From positions 1-64,000 of the IMG/VR virus record IMGVR_UViG_3300008117_008517: a stretch of 64,000 bases of DNA, one strand, 5' to 3'. A model generated the notes under the pieces. That model was not told the DNA's origin, did not search any database, and worked only from the letters and a program-made list of their open reading frames with translations. The position numbers were made by a program, and so were the translations under genes. Of the stretch, positions 34,101 to 42,187 are shown one piece after another (position 1 is the stretch's first letter; every line of letters begins with the position of its first letter). This DNA comes from a virus.

Positions 34101-35530
34101 CAAATAGATCAGTAATTTCCGGGGGTATTCAAAACACGCAATGTAATGCTTATAACTCGAACATTCTTGGTGGTGGTAGTAATTATATTGGTGTAAAATC
34201 CGGTTCCGTTGTATCAAGTTTGATAGCTGGTGGTTATAAAAATAGAATTTGTGGTGATGATTCCGATAGTGATATAATAATTGGTGGTAGAAGTAACTGT
34301 ATTTGTAAATCTACTAATTCTGTAATAATCGGAGCAAGTGGTAGTGCTATTTGCCAGGGAGCTGTAAATTCAGTGATAATTGGTGGTAATGGTCTTACAC
34401 TTACAGCTTCAAATACTGTTTTAGTACCTAACTTACAAATAGATGGTGTTTTAAATGGTAAGTTTATTAACCAGCAAACAAACACTGGTCCATATTATTT
34501 AGCCGAATTTAGAGGTAATGGTGGTGCGAGATTTAAAATAGGCGTGAGTGATGACTTAAATTTTGGAATAGCGAATGATGTTCTAAATAGCACCGATAAT
34601 GGTTATGCTGATTACAACCTAAATGCTAAAGAAATTACCTTTGGAATAAACGACGATCCAGTAGTTGGACCGGGTCTACCAAACGCATTTGTGATTCACA
34701 ATCAAGGAGCATGGGTTGAAATTACATACGGATTAACTGTTAGTCAAGTTTTTAGTGTTAATGGTACAATCGGAAGTAATTTAATTCCTGATATAGATGC
34801 CTACTATGATTTAGGAGCAAGTCCTTCATCTAGATGGAAAGACTTATGGTTAAGTGGAAATACTATCTATTTGGGAGATGCTAAATTAAGCTCAACTGGT
34901 TCATCAGTTCAAATAGAAACTCTTTATATAGGCACAACTAATCCAGTTCAGATCTCTGCAACTGGTAACTCACTGGTTTTTGGATCAACACAGTCTTATG
35001 CACTTCCAAACTACGATGGTGGTCCTGGTCAAGTTCTTTACACAGACGGACTAGGCCAACTTGGTTGGACTAATTCTGGAGGCGGTGCAGGTACACAAGG
35101 CCCAACTGGACCAGCTGGTAATGCCGGTTCACAGGGTCCAACCGGTCCGCAGGGTCCTACTGGACCAGCGCCAACAACTACCAATTCTTTTGGTATTACA
35201 ATCGATGGCCAAGGTGGTACAATAACAACTGGAGTTAAGGGTTATGTAAGTATACCTTATGATTGTACTATCACAGGATGGACTATAATAGCAAACGCAA
35301 CAGGATCAGTTGTAATAGACGTATGGAAGGCGGCAAGTTCAATACCGACTGTTTCGAATAGTATCGCTGGATCTGAGAAACCGACACTATCATCAGCTCA
35401 ATATAATCAAGATCTTACACTCTCAACTTGGACTGTTTCTGTGGATGCTAATGATGTAATTGCGTTCAACGTCGATTCAGCAACTACAGTTTCAAGTGTG
35501 TCATTAACTATTGCAGTCAGTAAGACATAA
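31163..35530 (+). CDS. Second collagen-like fibre protein
   Basis: 1455 residues, ATG 27 bases after the first fibre gene, so co-transcribed. Order: short N-terminal domain (1-40), collagen run (about 40-105), Ile-Ile-Gly/Cys repeats (about 125-480), LPKTDGLPGQLLSTDG linker typical of tail fibres, collagen run (about 550-675), beta domain (about 680-790), short collagen run and second Ile-Ile-Gly/Cys repeat block (about 830-1090). Then a beta domain, the same YDLGASPSSRWKDLWLSG element as the first fibre, another collagen run and a C-terminal beta domain (about 1335-1455). Modules are clearly shared with the 2013-residue protein. Likely a second fibre or the distal half of the same fibre. Confidence 0.9.
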   Translation: MPVNFPSFPSTNETYTFSSTVWTYNGYAWVVSSSAQSTGATGPQGPTGQAGSGSGVTGPQGPTGIDGVQGPTGPAGGGSGTTGPQGPTGLQGITGPQGSTGPGISVDRPFTEVFFSDGNLGITSSENFTFNPTYSNLVSGLSNSIIAGVYGPTDSISSAIIGGKENTISNRSSYSTILGGSCNLITGTSASSAASSAIIGGKENTISDRSSYSTILAGSCNLITGTSAYGFVSGVCNKIINSSKSHIIGGEKNSICNYDGLYQNANLLNLDSSLIIGGCQNTIMNNSYVSNFSSIIGGFTNSICDSQRSSILFSSCSVNRISCCGIILNSYKSIQCWDCNSLILGGSYNWIIGNYLGQPEYNVIVGGKHNCMFQFNSYTGYTGVSSYSAILSSTGSSINWSISGVIVGGSGNILAGRPYDIKNLTSTIIGGRCNIILIDAFAAGTSSDNSIMGGFCNRIVNSDRSAIIGGSQLTLTQSDTVLVPQLKLNEPTNSVILSATNGTLNIGIGTYSYRLPKTDGLPGQLLSTDGLASSGGTLSWVTASGVGSQGVTGPQGLTGVQGLTGPQGFTGDQGTTGSQGFTGNQGLTGSQGTTGNQGFTGNQGVTGLQGSTGVQGFTGPQGFTGNQGVTGLQGSTGVQGFTGPQGFTGDQGSTGPQGFTGLQGFTGPQGQPGQAASYYNYKAKTASQSGDPGSTYILWNNATQISSTQINISHINRDSVDIDFLLATIIPGNTIIIQADDNSNNYQKWVVSATISIIPNSYVQIPVTFVEYGGTGNSFNNDDNIIVIVQTAGSTGPQGSVGVTGPQGQTGIQGFTGPQGATGSGISITSPTGEIFFSSGSSLTSSSCFNIDSSRLNLIIGSTGSSFDNTPKNNRRNSIISSGNSKICYGSCESGIAFGQNNLIYSSINSSIISSQNSCICNPLSKFVYNSSIIGGVDHKIIGASFLSSYSLILGGTSSTICSAYRTVIIGGGGNIAYGTNRSVISGGIQNTQCNAYNSNILGGGSNYIGVKSGSVVSSLIAGGYKNRICGDDSDSDIIIGGRSNCICKSTNSVIIGASGSAICQGAVNSVIIGGNGLTLTASNTVLVPNLQIDGVLNGKFINQQTNTGPYYLAEFRGNGGARFKIGVSDDLNFGIANDVLNSTDNGYADYNLNAKEITFGINDDPVVGPGLPNAFVIHNQGAWVEITYGLTVSQVFSVNGTIGSNLIPDIDAYYDLGASPSSRWKDLWLSGNTIYLGDAKLSSTGSSVQIETLYIGTTNPVQISATGNSLVFGSTQSYALPNYDGGPGQVLYTDGLGQLGWTNSGGGAGTQGPTGPAGNAGSQGPTGPQGPTGPAPTTTNSFGITIDGQGGTITTGVKGYVSIPYDCTITGWTIIANATGSVVIDVWKAASSIPTVSNSIAGSEKPTLSSAQYNQDLTLSTWTVSVDANDVIAFNVDSATTVSSVSLTIAVSKT
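31631..31842 (+). repeat. 114-bp tandem duplication in fibre 2
   Basis: The segment starting TCATCAGCTATAATTGGTGG at 31631 recurs at 31745 with only a few changes over about 98 bases. One copy equals two Ile-Ile-Gly repeats, so the beta-repeat array grows by duplication in frame. Confidence 0.88.
32952..33130 (+). repeat. 72-bp tandem duplication in collagen run
   Basis: AAGGATTTACAGGTAATCAG occurs at 32952 and 33024 with identical flanks (period 72 bases, 24 residues); a third, partial copy starts near 33096 with GGTTTACAGGTGATCAAGG. Confidence 0.85.
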
Positions 35531-35546
35531 AAAATAAATATTAATT

Positions 35547-35786
35547 ATGACTTATAGTATTTTAGAAAGAAGAGAAGAAACTTATCAATCTGAGGCTCAG
35601 ATTAGCGAGACTGAGACTATTATTATGGATCAAACAACTGTTTTCACAACCGTTCAGTATGACTTTGATGGTACAATAGTGACAGTCGAAATTCCACACT
35701 TTATGCCAGCAGATGAGGCATATATAACTTTAGGTATAGAAAATAGAGCAATAACAGAACAAAGAAAACTCGGGCTTATTCCATAA
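35547..35786 (+). CDS. Small protein in fibre operon, 79 aa
   Basis: MTYSILERREETYQSEAQIS is followed by a strand pair (VFTTVQYDFDGTIVTVEIPHFMP) and a helix. Its TAA and the next ATG share a base (TAATG). Position between fibres and beta-solenoid proteins suggests a small fibre-associated or connector protein. Family not recognised. Confidence 0.65.
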   Translation: MTYSILERREETYQSEAQISETETIIMDQTTVFTTVQYDFDGTIVTVEIPHFMPADEAYITLGIENRAITEQRKLGLIP

Positions 35787-37357
35787 TGGCAACTATAACT
35801 ATAAGTAATACAGGTGGAAACTGGAATTCTACTTCTACTTGGGTAGGAGGAGTCGTTCCTACAGTAGCGGATGATGTGGTAGCTACTGCAACTTCCGGAA
35901 ATCTTACTGTGACTGCGACTGCTGCGGCTTTGAGTATCAACTTCACCAATTACGTTGGGACTTTCGTAGTCAATTCTGGAGTTACTCTTACTATTGGCAA
36001 CGGCACAACAAATACTGGAGGCACTTTTACTATGGTAGCTGGAATGAATGTTGGTGCGACTAGTACTGGAACTCTCTCTTTTGCAGCGACAGCAACTTTA
36101 AACTCAGGAGGAAAAACCTGGCCAGGTAATATAACATTAATTGTCAGTCCTAATGTAGGTGGTCAAACTAGAACATTCACTTTAGGTAGTCCCTGGTCAG
36201 TCGATGGAAACCTATCAATAACTTTTGCTGCAACTTCTCAGTTTGTGACCCTAAATTCAAATTCGATGACTGTTCGTGGTAATTTCACCATGGGAACAGC
36301 TGCTGCTGTTCATAATTCTGGTTTTACTGGTACTACTAATTTGATATTAGGAACCACGACAACCCAGACTGTAACAACTAATATATCCGCGGGAATAGCA
36401 TTCGTCGATATTTTAGTTCCTGTTACTTTCAATTCGAGTGGTACTATAATCATCACTACTCCTTCCTCCAAGTTGCGTTTTGGCGCATTGACATGGACAG
36501 CTGGTATTGTAACAACTACTGGAGCCACGCTTTACAATGTAGGAAATATTACACTCACTACCGGAGGAATGACCTGGGATTGTGATTGGATTCTTCAAGG
36601 TCAAGGTAGAACTTTTACACTAGTAAGTGATTTTAATGTATCAAGTCTAGGATCTTTAACAACTCGTCAAACACAAAATATGACATTTAATGGAAGTAAT
36701 ATCAATCTAAATTGTAATTATACACAAGTAGTAGTTACTATAGTTGGTAATTTGATTGGTACTACAGTGATGAATTTACTCGGAAATTCTACAATATCAC
36801 AATCTGCTGGCCTTTCATTTCGACTTCCAACTATTATAAACTCAACAGGCACAGTCACATTTACATCAAATTTTAGTCACGGTGCATCACTAACATATAC
36901 TGCCGGCACATTTTCAATGTCAAACTCGTTGACTTGGACTAATGTAGCCACTGCCACATATACTTTAAATGCTCCAAATTTTAATTTTCCAAATTTTATA
37001 TCTACCACCAACGTAACATTCGCAGGATCAGAAGGTTGTAATTTCTATTCATATACAGTGACAACTGCGGGAGTAACTAACACACTTCAAATAAATGAGA
37101 CTTATACAATCCTCTCTGCAATTACTGTGACCGGGACACTCGCATCAAGAGTATCTTTTGTATCTTCTTCTGCTAATACTAATGCCATATTAACTGTCTT
37201 ACAAGGTGCTTCTATGGATGTAGGATATGCAAACGCAACAGATATTGACTCGTCTCTTGGTCAGACTATTTGGAGTTACAGAGGAACTTTACTTAGAAGT
37301 ACTAACTGGCAACAACTTCCAGTTCAGCCAAAAACAGTCGCTAACTTCAATATATAA
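35786..37357 (+). CDS. Beta-solenoid surface/fibre protein A
   Basis: 523 residues, nearly all short strands rich in Thr, Ser, Asn, Gly. The N-terminus (GGNWNSTSTWVGGVVPTVADDVV, about 9-31) has the G-W-x-s-T-W-x-G-G-x-x-P-x-x-x-D-x-V pattern that begins many bacterial and phage right-handed beta-helix proteins. Charged residues are rare along the body. No signal peptide. Ends with QTIWSYRG...NWQQLPVQPKTVANFNI, closely like the end of the following gene, so the two are paralogues. Role: fibre tip, decoration or host polysaccharide binding (inferred). Confidence 0.8.
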   Translation: MATITISNTGGNWNSTSTWVGGVVPTVADDVVATATSGNLTVTATAAALSINFTNYVGTFVVNSGVTLTIGNGTTNTGGTFTMVAGMNVGATSTGTLSFAATATLNSGGKTWPGNITLIVSPNVGGQTRTFTLGSPWSVDGNLSITFAATSQFVTLNSNSMTVRGNFTMGTAAAVHNSGFTGTTNLILGTTTTQTVTTNISAGIAFVDILVPVTFNSSGTIIITTPSSKLRFGALTWTAGIVTTTGATLYNVGNITLTTGGMTWDCDWILQGQGRTFTLVSDFNVSSLGSLTTRQTQNMTFNGSNINLNCNYTQVVVTIVGNLIGTTVMNLLGNSTISQSAGLSFRLPTIINSTGTVTFTSNFSHGASLTYTAGTFSMSNSLTWTNVATATYTLNAPNFNFPNFISTTNVTFAGSEGCNFYSYTVTTAGVTNTLQINETYTILSAITVTGTLASRVSFVSSSANTNAILTVLQGASMDVGYANATDIDSSLGQTIWSYRGTLLRSTNWQQLPVQPKTVANFNI

Positions 37358-37360
37358 ATT

Positions 37361-38887
37361 ATGGCTACCTATTATTTTAGAAGTACTGGAACAAACTGGG
37401 GAACTGCTGGTGACTGGAGTGCTACACCGTCTCCAACTTATTCAGCTGGAGCTGTACCAACCACGGCTGATAATGCAGTTTTTGAAGCAGCTAGTGCTAA
37501 CTGTATAATCAATACTGGTGCTACACGCAACTGTGTGAATCTCACTTGTACAAGCTATGTCGGAACTCTTACCTTCAACACCAACTTAGCGGTCACTGGT
37601 AACGTAGCACTTGGTTCGTCAGCTATGAGTATGACCGGATCTTCTACTCTTGCTCTTACGGTACCGGGTTCAACTTTGTCTCTATCGTCTGCAGGATGTA
37701 CTTGTTCGGTTCCGATGCAGATTTTAAAAGCCTCTGGTGCTTTAACCGTAACTTGGGGAAGCAATTGGACTCAATCAGGATCGTTTACAATGACTGGAAC
37801 ATCATGGATTTGGAATGGTAACACAGTTACTTTTAAAAATTCTGTTGCTTGGAATGTCTCAAATCTTTCTGGTACTACTGCTATTATTCTCGCTCCTGAC
37901 ATTTCAACGACTATGAACATAACAAGTACTGGAAGTCCTGTATGGGGATTATCCTCAGTAACAATAAACGGTGCGGGTACAGTAAATTTAACAGTATCTT
38001 TCTTTTTTTCCGGCACATTTACTTGGACCGCTGGATCTGTTACTCACACCGGTACTATTACTTTTAACCCTGGAACTAGTACTATGAATACTTCAGGAAT
38101 GTCATTTCAAAACGGACAAAATAGTACCTCTGCTACAAGCGCTGTAGTTCTTACATCAGACCTTACATTCACAGGAGATTACGCATATAACAGATCTGCA
38201 ACTAGCTTCAACCCGGCTGGTCGAACCGTGTTTGTTGGTGGTAATTTGACGATTGGTGTTGGTGTAATTAATATCAACACAGTTCTCGGAGCAGCTACTA
38301 TAGTTATGAACGGAACTGGTACTATCAGCGGATCTGCTCCGAATGCAATGACCGTGCCTTTAACTATAAGCACATCTGGGACTATCACTTTTTCAGGAAA
38401 CATTAACTGGTTGAGAACACTCACTTTTACTTCAGGTACTATAGTCTCGAATGCTACAATAACTTGTAACAGTGCTAGTACATTTACTCTGAATGCTCCT
38501 GGTTTCTCTTTTGCAACTTTCAGCACGAGTGCTAACTCAACTTTCACTGGATCTGAAGGATGCACTTTTGTGACTTTCACATCACAGACTGCTGGAACAA
38601 CACACACATTCCAGTCTACTGACACATACACAATTACTTCTGCTTTAAACTTGCTTGGTACAGCTGCCTCTGCACTTACTTTTAGATCAAGTTCTGCTGG
38701 AAGTTTGGCAACTGTCACGATACCATATGGGGCTAGTTTAGATGTGGGTCACGTTACTGCAACTGATATCAACTCTTCAAATGGAAGAACAATTTGGGTT
38801 TATAAAGGAACTATAGGAGCTGGAACTCTTAACTGGCAACAATTACCAACAGTTCCGAAAACAGTTGGTGTAGCTTGGGTTAGATAA
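37361..38887 (+). CDS. Beta-solenoid surface/fibre protein B
   Basis: 508 residues, paralogue of the previous gene and 3 bases behind it. N-terminus YYFRSTGTNWGTAGDWSAT...GAVPTTADNAVF has the same W...P-T-x-x-D-x-x-x pattern; the end is RTIWVYKG...LNWQQLPTVPKTVGVAWV. The body is Ser/Thr/Gly-rich strands. G+C is visibly higher than in neighbouring small genes, as in the fibres. Last gene of the plus-strand fibre operon. Confidence 0.8.
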   Translation: MATYYFRSTGTNWGTAGDWSATPSPTYSAGAVPTTADNAVFEAASANCIINTGATRNCVNLTCTSYVGTLTFNTNLAVTGNVALGSSAMSMTGSSTLALTVPGSTLSLSSAGCTCSVPMQILKASGALTVTWGSNWTQSGSFTMTGTSWIWNGNTVTFKNSVAWNVSNLSGTTAIILAPDISTTMNITSTGSPVWGLSSVTINGAGTVNLTVSFFFSGTFTWTAGSVTHTGTITFNPGTSTMNTSGMSFQNGQNSTSATSAVVLTSDLTFTGDYAYNRSATSFNPAGRTVFVGGNLTIGVGVININTVLGAATIVMNGTGTISGSAPNAMTVPLTISTSGTITFSGNINWLRTLTFTSGTIVSNATITCNSASTFTLNAPGFSFATFSTSANSTFTGSEGCTFVTFTSQTAGTTHTFQSTDTYTITSALNLLGTAASALTFRSSSAGSLATVTIPYGASLDVGHVTATDINSSNGRTIWVYKGTIGAGTLNWQQLPTVPKTVGVAWVR

Positions 38888-38892
38888 CTATC

Positions 38893-39393
38893 CTATTTTC
38901 TAGGACCAAAAAGATAAGAAACACTAAAAGTATATTGTGGGATTTTCCACTCCTTATCTTGAGTCGTAATTCTGTAATCAAAGCATAGTCTATCTAAATC
39001 TAGACCTACTCCTACTACTGGTGTTCCAAAAGTTGATTCAGATGTGTATGTTAGTGAGTTCAATCCCATATTATTTTGACCTTGAAAAATTAACCTTGAA
39101 CGAAGTTCACCACCGATATTCACTCTAACAGTTCTGAAAAAACGAGCACCAAAAACAAAAGGAATACGCATCTCAGTTAGTTTTCTGTTTCTAACATCCC
39201 AGAGTAAATTAACTTCTGGTTGAGCATAAATGAATTTATTTATTCTACGAACTGAGAATCCAATCTGAAATTCAGTAGAACTAAATCTTTCAGAATTACT
39301 AATCCAACCAACATTAGGTCCATAATTAGAACGTGGTTGTGCAAATCCCACAGATGAAAAAACAATTAAAATTAAAATTAAAACTTTATTCAT
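38893..39393 (-). CDS. Outer-membrane beta-barrel-like secreted protein
   Basis: 166 residues. Signal peptide MNKVLILILIVFSSVGFAQ, then alternating amphipathic strands (FQIGFSVRRI, FIYAQPEVNLLW, RVNIGGELRSRLIF, VVGVGLDLDRLCFDYRI) and a final strand YTFSVSYLF ending close to the C-terminus, the layout of PorT/OmpW-like small barrels. In a phage it might change the host outer membrane, for example block a receptor; that is inference. Upstream TATATTTA resembles the host-like box. Confidence 0.68.
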   Translation of the reverse strand: MNKVLILILIVFSSVGFAQPRSNYGPNVGWISNSERFSSTEFQIGFSVRRINKFIYAQPEVNLLWDVRNRKLTEMRIPFVFGARFFRTVRVNIGGELRSRLIFQGQNNMGLNSLTYTSESTFGTPVVGVGLDLDRLCFDYRITTQDKEWKIPQYTFSVSYLFGPRK

Positions 39394-39452
39394 ATTGTAA
39401 ATATAAAAAATATTTTTTAAGAAATCAACTTTTATAAGACAAAAAAGAATAT

Positions 39453-39464
39453 TTTATATATAAT
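39453..39464 (+). promoter_or_regulatory. Phage promoter-like TTTATATATAAT
   Basis: 4 bases before the ATG at 39469. Confidence 0.5.
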
Positions 39465-39468
39465 CCAT

Positions 39469-39816
39469 ATGATTTTTGAAATTTTTTGGGTAGTTTTTAT
39501 ACTCTTTATCTGGTTTGAAACAGATGCATTTATACAATATTCAAAGTTATTTAGACTCACTAAAATAACTAAAATTGAATCATGGGAAAACTATAAGTTG
39601 ACAAATTCTCAAATAAGTTACCTAGACTATATACTTATTAAACATAAAGGATTTTTCTCTAAACTTATTTGTTGCCAACCTTGTTTAACTTTTTGGTTAA
39701 CTTTCATCGTTAAATTATTCTTTATCTCAGAGTTTGAATTTTTCGTTGCTACTTTTCCAATTACATACATCTTATCCTATGTAATATACAAATTAATTAA
39801 GAAATATGTCAACTAA
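39469..39816 (+). CDS. Membrane protein with CCQPC motif
   Basis: 115 residues with hydrophobic segments at about 2-19, 68-86 and 90-108. Between the first two is a soluble stretch ending in KLICCQPCLTFW; a Cys-x-x-Cys just before a membrane helix is typical of small phage and bacterial membrane proteins of unknown role. Overlaps the next gene by 11 bases. Confidence 0.62.
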   Translation: MIFEIFWVVFILFIWFETDAFIQYSKLFRLTKITKIESWENYKLTNSQISYLDYILIKHKGFFSKLICCQPCLTFWLTFIVKLFFISEFEFFVATFPITYILSYVIYKLIKKYVN

Positions 39817-40099
39817 TGGTTATGGACTCGAGATTACTCGCAGTATTTTAATAAATACTCCTCAAGAATTTTATAGACTTCTAACTGATATTCAATATAG
39901 AACACCACAATTTATCCCATTTATGGATAGAGTTGATATTTATACAAATGGTTGTACTTGTCAAGCCGAGAATAATTTTAAGCAAGTGGTTGCAGAATAT
40001 AGAAAATTTATTAACTTCGATATGACTGAATTAAAAGAAAAGGCAAGATGCGCAACAATACAGTTTTATCTAGATGGTGAATTACTTTTCAGTCTGTAA
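39806..40099 (+). CDS. Hypothetical protein, 97 aa
   Basis: No membrane segment. Contains an N-terminal helix (TPQEFYRLLTDIQY), a CTC pair (YTNGCTCQAENN), a helix (FKQVVAEYRKFI) and a final strand (TIQFYLDGELLFSL). Unrecognised. Co-transcribed with the membrane protein; overlaps the opposing glycosyltransferase gene by 18 bases. Confidence 0.6.
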   Translation: MSTNGYGLEITRSILINTPQEFYRLLTDIQYRTPQFIPFMDRVDIYTNGCTCQAENNFKQVVAEYRKFINFDMTELKEKARCATIQFYLDGELLFSL

Positions 40100-41038
40100 T
40101 ATTTGTTCTAATTCTTTTAGAGTTTTTGCTTGAATTTTTTCTATTTGATAAATTAAATCCTCGCAGGAATTTCTCCAGTCTTCAATAAAAGTATCCAAAG
40201 ATGATATTACTGTTGATATAACCATATTTCTTATTTCAGGTTCTTTATATGACTTTTTCAAACCCCATACGTGTTTAATGTTCCAAGTAAGATACTGATT
40301 TTCAAGATTGAATCCGATTTTGGGTTCCCACTCACTACCAAGATGATCAGATGTTATATGAGGTAAATAAATATTCGGGATTAATTTACCAACCTTCATT
40401 TTTAAAGTATAAGCGATCGCTGATAATAATCTTTGTTCTATGAATATAGTATCAGCGGATAAATTAAATATTGGTTCATTTTTATTTAACTCAATTGTTC
40501 TTAGAACCCATTTATACCATTCATCAACTAAATGACTAGAATTTAAATATAAAAACGCACAATTAATTGGATTCATAGACCAGTCAATTAGTGAACTCTC
40601 AGTCGATTTAAGAAACGTTTCTGGATGTAAATAAGGATTTTTAAGATCATCGATTACATCTTCTTCATGATATCCAATAAATTGAAATTTATTATCAATG
40701 TTAATTGGTTCTTGAATCCAAAGATCTGTGTCTAATACTACAAATTCTTTATAACTTTCAGATATTTTTTTAATCGCGTGTATTTTACAAAAACTCCAAT
40801 ATTTTTCTAAATGTTCAGAATAAGGTATATCTTGCAGACAATTTAGATTTATACTATCATATAATTTATCTATACCCCACAGTTTTAGTGATTCGAGATG
40901 GTTTTCGTTACAATATAAATGTATTGGTCCTTGATTTTTTTTCCAGAATTTTATAGACGCCACTTGGACCAATAAGTTTATTAGGTCAAACTTTGGAATA
41001 TCTCGCTCTTTTTGGTAATAAATATGAAAAGCGTTCAT
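40082..41038 (-). CDS. GT-A-fold glycosyltransferase-like protein
   Basis: 318 residues. FVVLDTDLWI (about 99-108) carries the D103-T-D105 motif that binds the metal-sugar nucleotide in GT-A enzymes; the preceding KYWSFCKIHAIKKI helix and the later NCAFLYLN and HVWGLKK segments fit the family of glycosyltransferase-like proteins of about 300 residues (DUF6734 type) common in Bacteroidetes and their phages. Donor and acceptor unknown. It is divergent from the GT25 gene, from which it is separated by only 36 bases, so the two may act together. Confidence 0.72.
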   Translation of the reverse strand: MNAFHIYYQKERDIPKFDLINLLVQVASIKFWKKNQGPIHLYCNENHLESLKLWGIDKLYDSINLNCLQDIPYSEHLEKYWSFCKIHAIKKISESYKEFVVLDTDLWIQEPINIDNKFQFIGYHEEDVIDDLKNPYLHPETFLKSTESSLIDWSMNPINCAFLYLNSSHLVDEWYKWVLRTIELNKNEPIFNLSADTIFIEQRLLSAIAYTLKMKVGKLIPNIYLPHITSDHLGSEWEPKIGFNLENQYLTWNIKHVWGLKKSYKEPEIRNMVISTVISSLDTFIEDWRNSCEDLIYQIEKIQAKTLKELEQILQTEK

Positions 41039-41074
41039 ATAAAACTTATATAAAAAAAATTAATATCAGTTTAT

Positions 41075-41785
41075 ATGGATATTAATAAGTATTTTGATAA
41101 AATATATTTACTCAATCTTCACAGAAGAAAAGATAGACTAAATAAATCGTTAGAGAAATTACAACAATTTGATATTGAAGTTGAAGTTTTTGGAGCAGCC
41201 GATGGGTCTGTATTAAATCATCTTTTTAAGAAATTAGATAACCCACGTTTTTTAAACACTGGATACTTAGGGTCAACAATTTCTCACCTCTCAATTTATA
41301 GAGATGCTCTTTCAAATGGATATGAAAGGATTTTAATATTAGAAGATGATAATTTAATTAATAAAAACATTCATCAGATATTCGAATCACAAGAAATACC
41401 TGAGTGGGAAGATTTATTCTATCTTGGATACATCCCATTAAGTGATGACCTTGTAATGTGGACTTATGGTATTACCATGTTAAAAGACCAAATGTTAACT
41501 GATAAAATTTTCAAGTGTCATAATCTCTGGGGTCTATATGCCTATGGAATAACATCAAAAGTTATGAGAGAAATGATAGATGTTTATAACAGTGAATTTC
41601 CGATGGAGATCGATAGATATTTTGTAAACTCTATTCAAAAAAGAAATGGTTCTATTGCGATAGGTCCTCAACTTTTTTGTTGCGATTATGATAATTTTAG
41701 TGACAATCAAGGATTTGCACCAGACAATCACATTACAATCAAGTCAATCGATAGTAGATTTGCAAGCATTCAAGATTATATTTAA
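41075..41785 (+). CDS. Glycosyltransferase family 25
   Basis: 236 residues. GT25 signatures: IYLLNLHRRKDRL (about 10-22), GAADGS (about 40-45), GYLGSTISHLSIYRDAL (about 63-79) and ILEDD (88-92), the acidic site of the enzyme. GT25 includes bacterial LPS galactosyltransferases and the galactosyltransferases that glycosylate hydroxylysine in collagen, including mimivirus L230. Acceptor here could be host LPS (receptor change) or the phage collagen-like fibres encoded 5.5 kb away. Family assignment is firm, acceptor open. Confidence 0.9.
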   Translation: MDINKYFDKIYLLNLHRRKDRLNKSLEKLQQFDIEVEVFGAADGSVLNHLFKKLDNPRFLNTGYLGSTISHLSIYRDALSNGYERILILEDDNLINKNIHQIFESQEIPEWEDLFYLGYIPLSDDLVMWTYGITMLKDQMLTDKIFKCHNLWGLYAYGITSKVMREMIDVYNSEFPMEIDRYFVNSIQKRNGSIAIGPQLFCCDYDNFSDNQGFAPDNHITIKSIDSRFASIQDYI

Positions 41786-42186
41786 TCAAGTAGATTTTTA
41801 AGATTCGCACTTCTGTTCACTTGAGAATTACCTCCAAGATATTTCAAAATATTTGAAGGCGGGAATTTAAATTGACGACCATCAACTTTTCTTCTGCCTA
41901 TAATTGGATACTTACGATTCTTAGTCATGAAACTTTCAACCACAAAAACACCATTAGAACAGGTAAATTCCATTCCAATAATGTTTTGTGTAAAACCATA
42001 TCGTTTAGAAAGTGCTAAATTAGCCTTATCATCAACTACCGTGTCTTTTGTAGATATTGACATTTTCATTTGTGATGTTGAAAATGATATATTTGAGACT
42101 TGAAATTCGATACCTTCTTCCTCTTGTATTTTAAGAAGTGCTGACTTAATCTTTTCTGACAAGTAAATTGCTTTTTCTCTGTTCAT
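41782..42186 (-). CDS. Hypothetical protein, 134 aa
   Basis: N-terminal helix (KAIYLSEKIKSALLKIQEEE), central strands and a block RYGFTQNIIGMEF...FVVESFMTKNRKYPIIGRRKVDGRQFKF that reads like a small nucleic-acid-binding beta fold with basic loops. Family not recognised. Starts 1 base after the stop of the upstream receiver-domain gene; tail-to-tail with GT25 with a 4-base stop overlap. Confidence 0.6.
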   Translation of the reverse strand: MNREKAIYLSEKIKSALLKIQEEEGIEFQVSNISFSTSQMKMSISTKDTVVDDKANLALSKRYGFTQNIIGMEFTCSNGVFVVESFMTKNRKYPIIGRRKVDGRQFKFPPSNILKYLGGNSQVNRSANLKNLLD

Positions 42187-42187
42187 A

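Noticed and set aside
25094-38887. Diversity-generating retroelement acting on the fibres
   Set aside because: No reverse transcriptase gene or template/variable repeat pair with adenine-specific changes is visible in the window.
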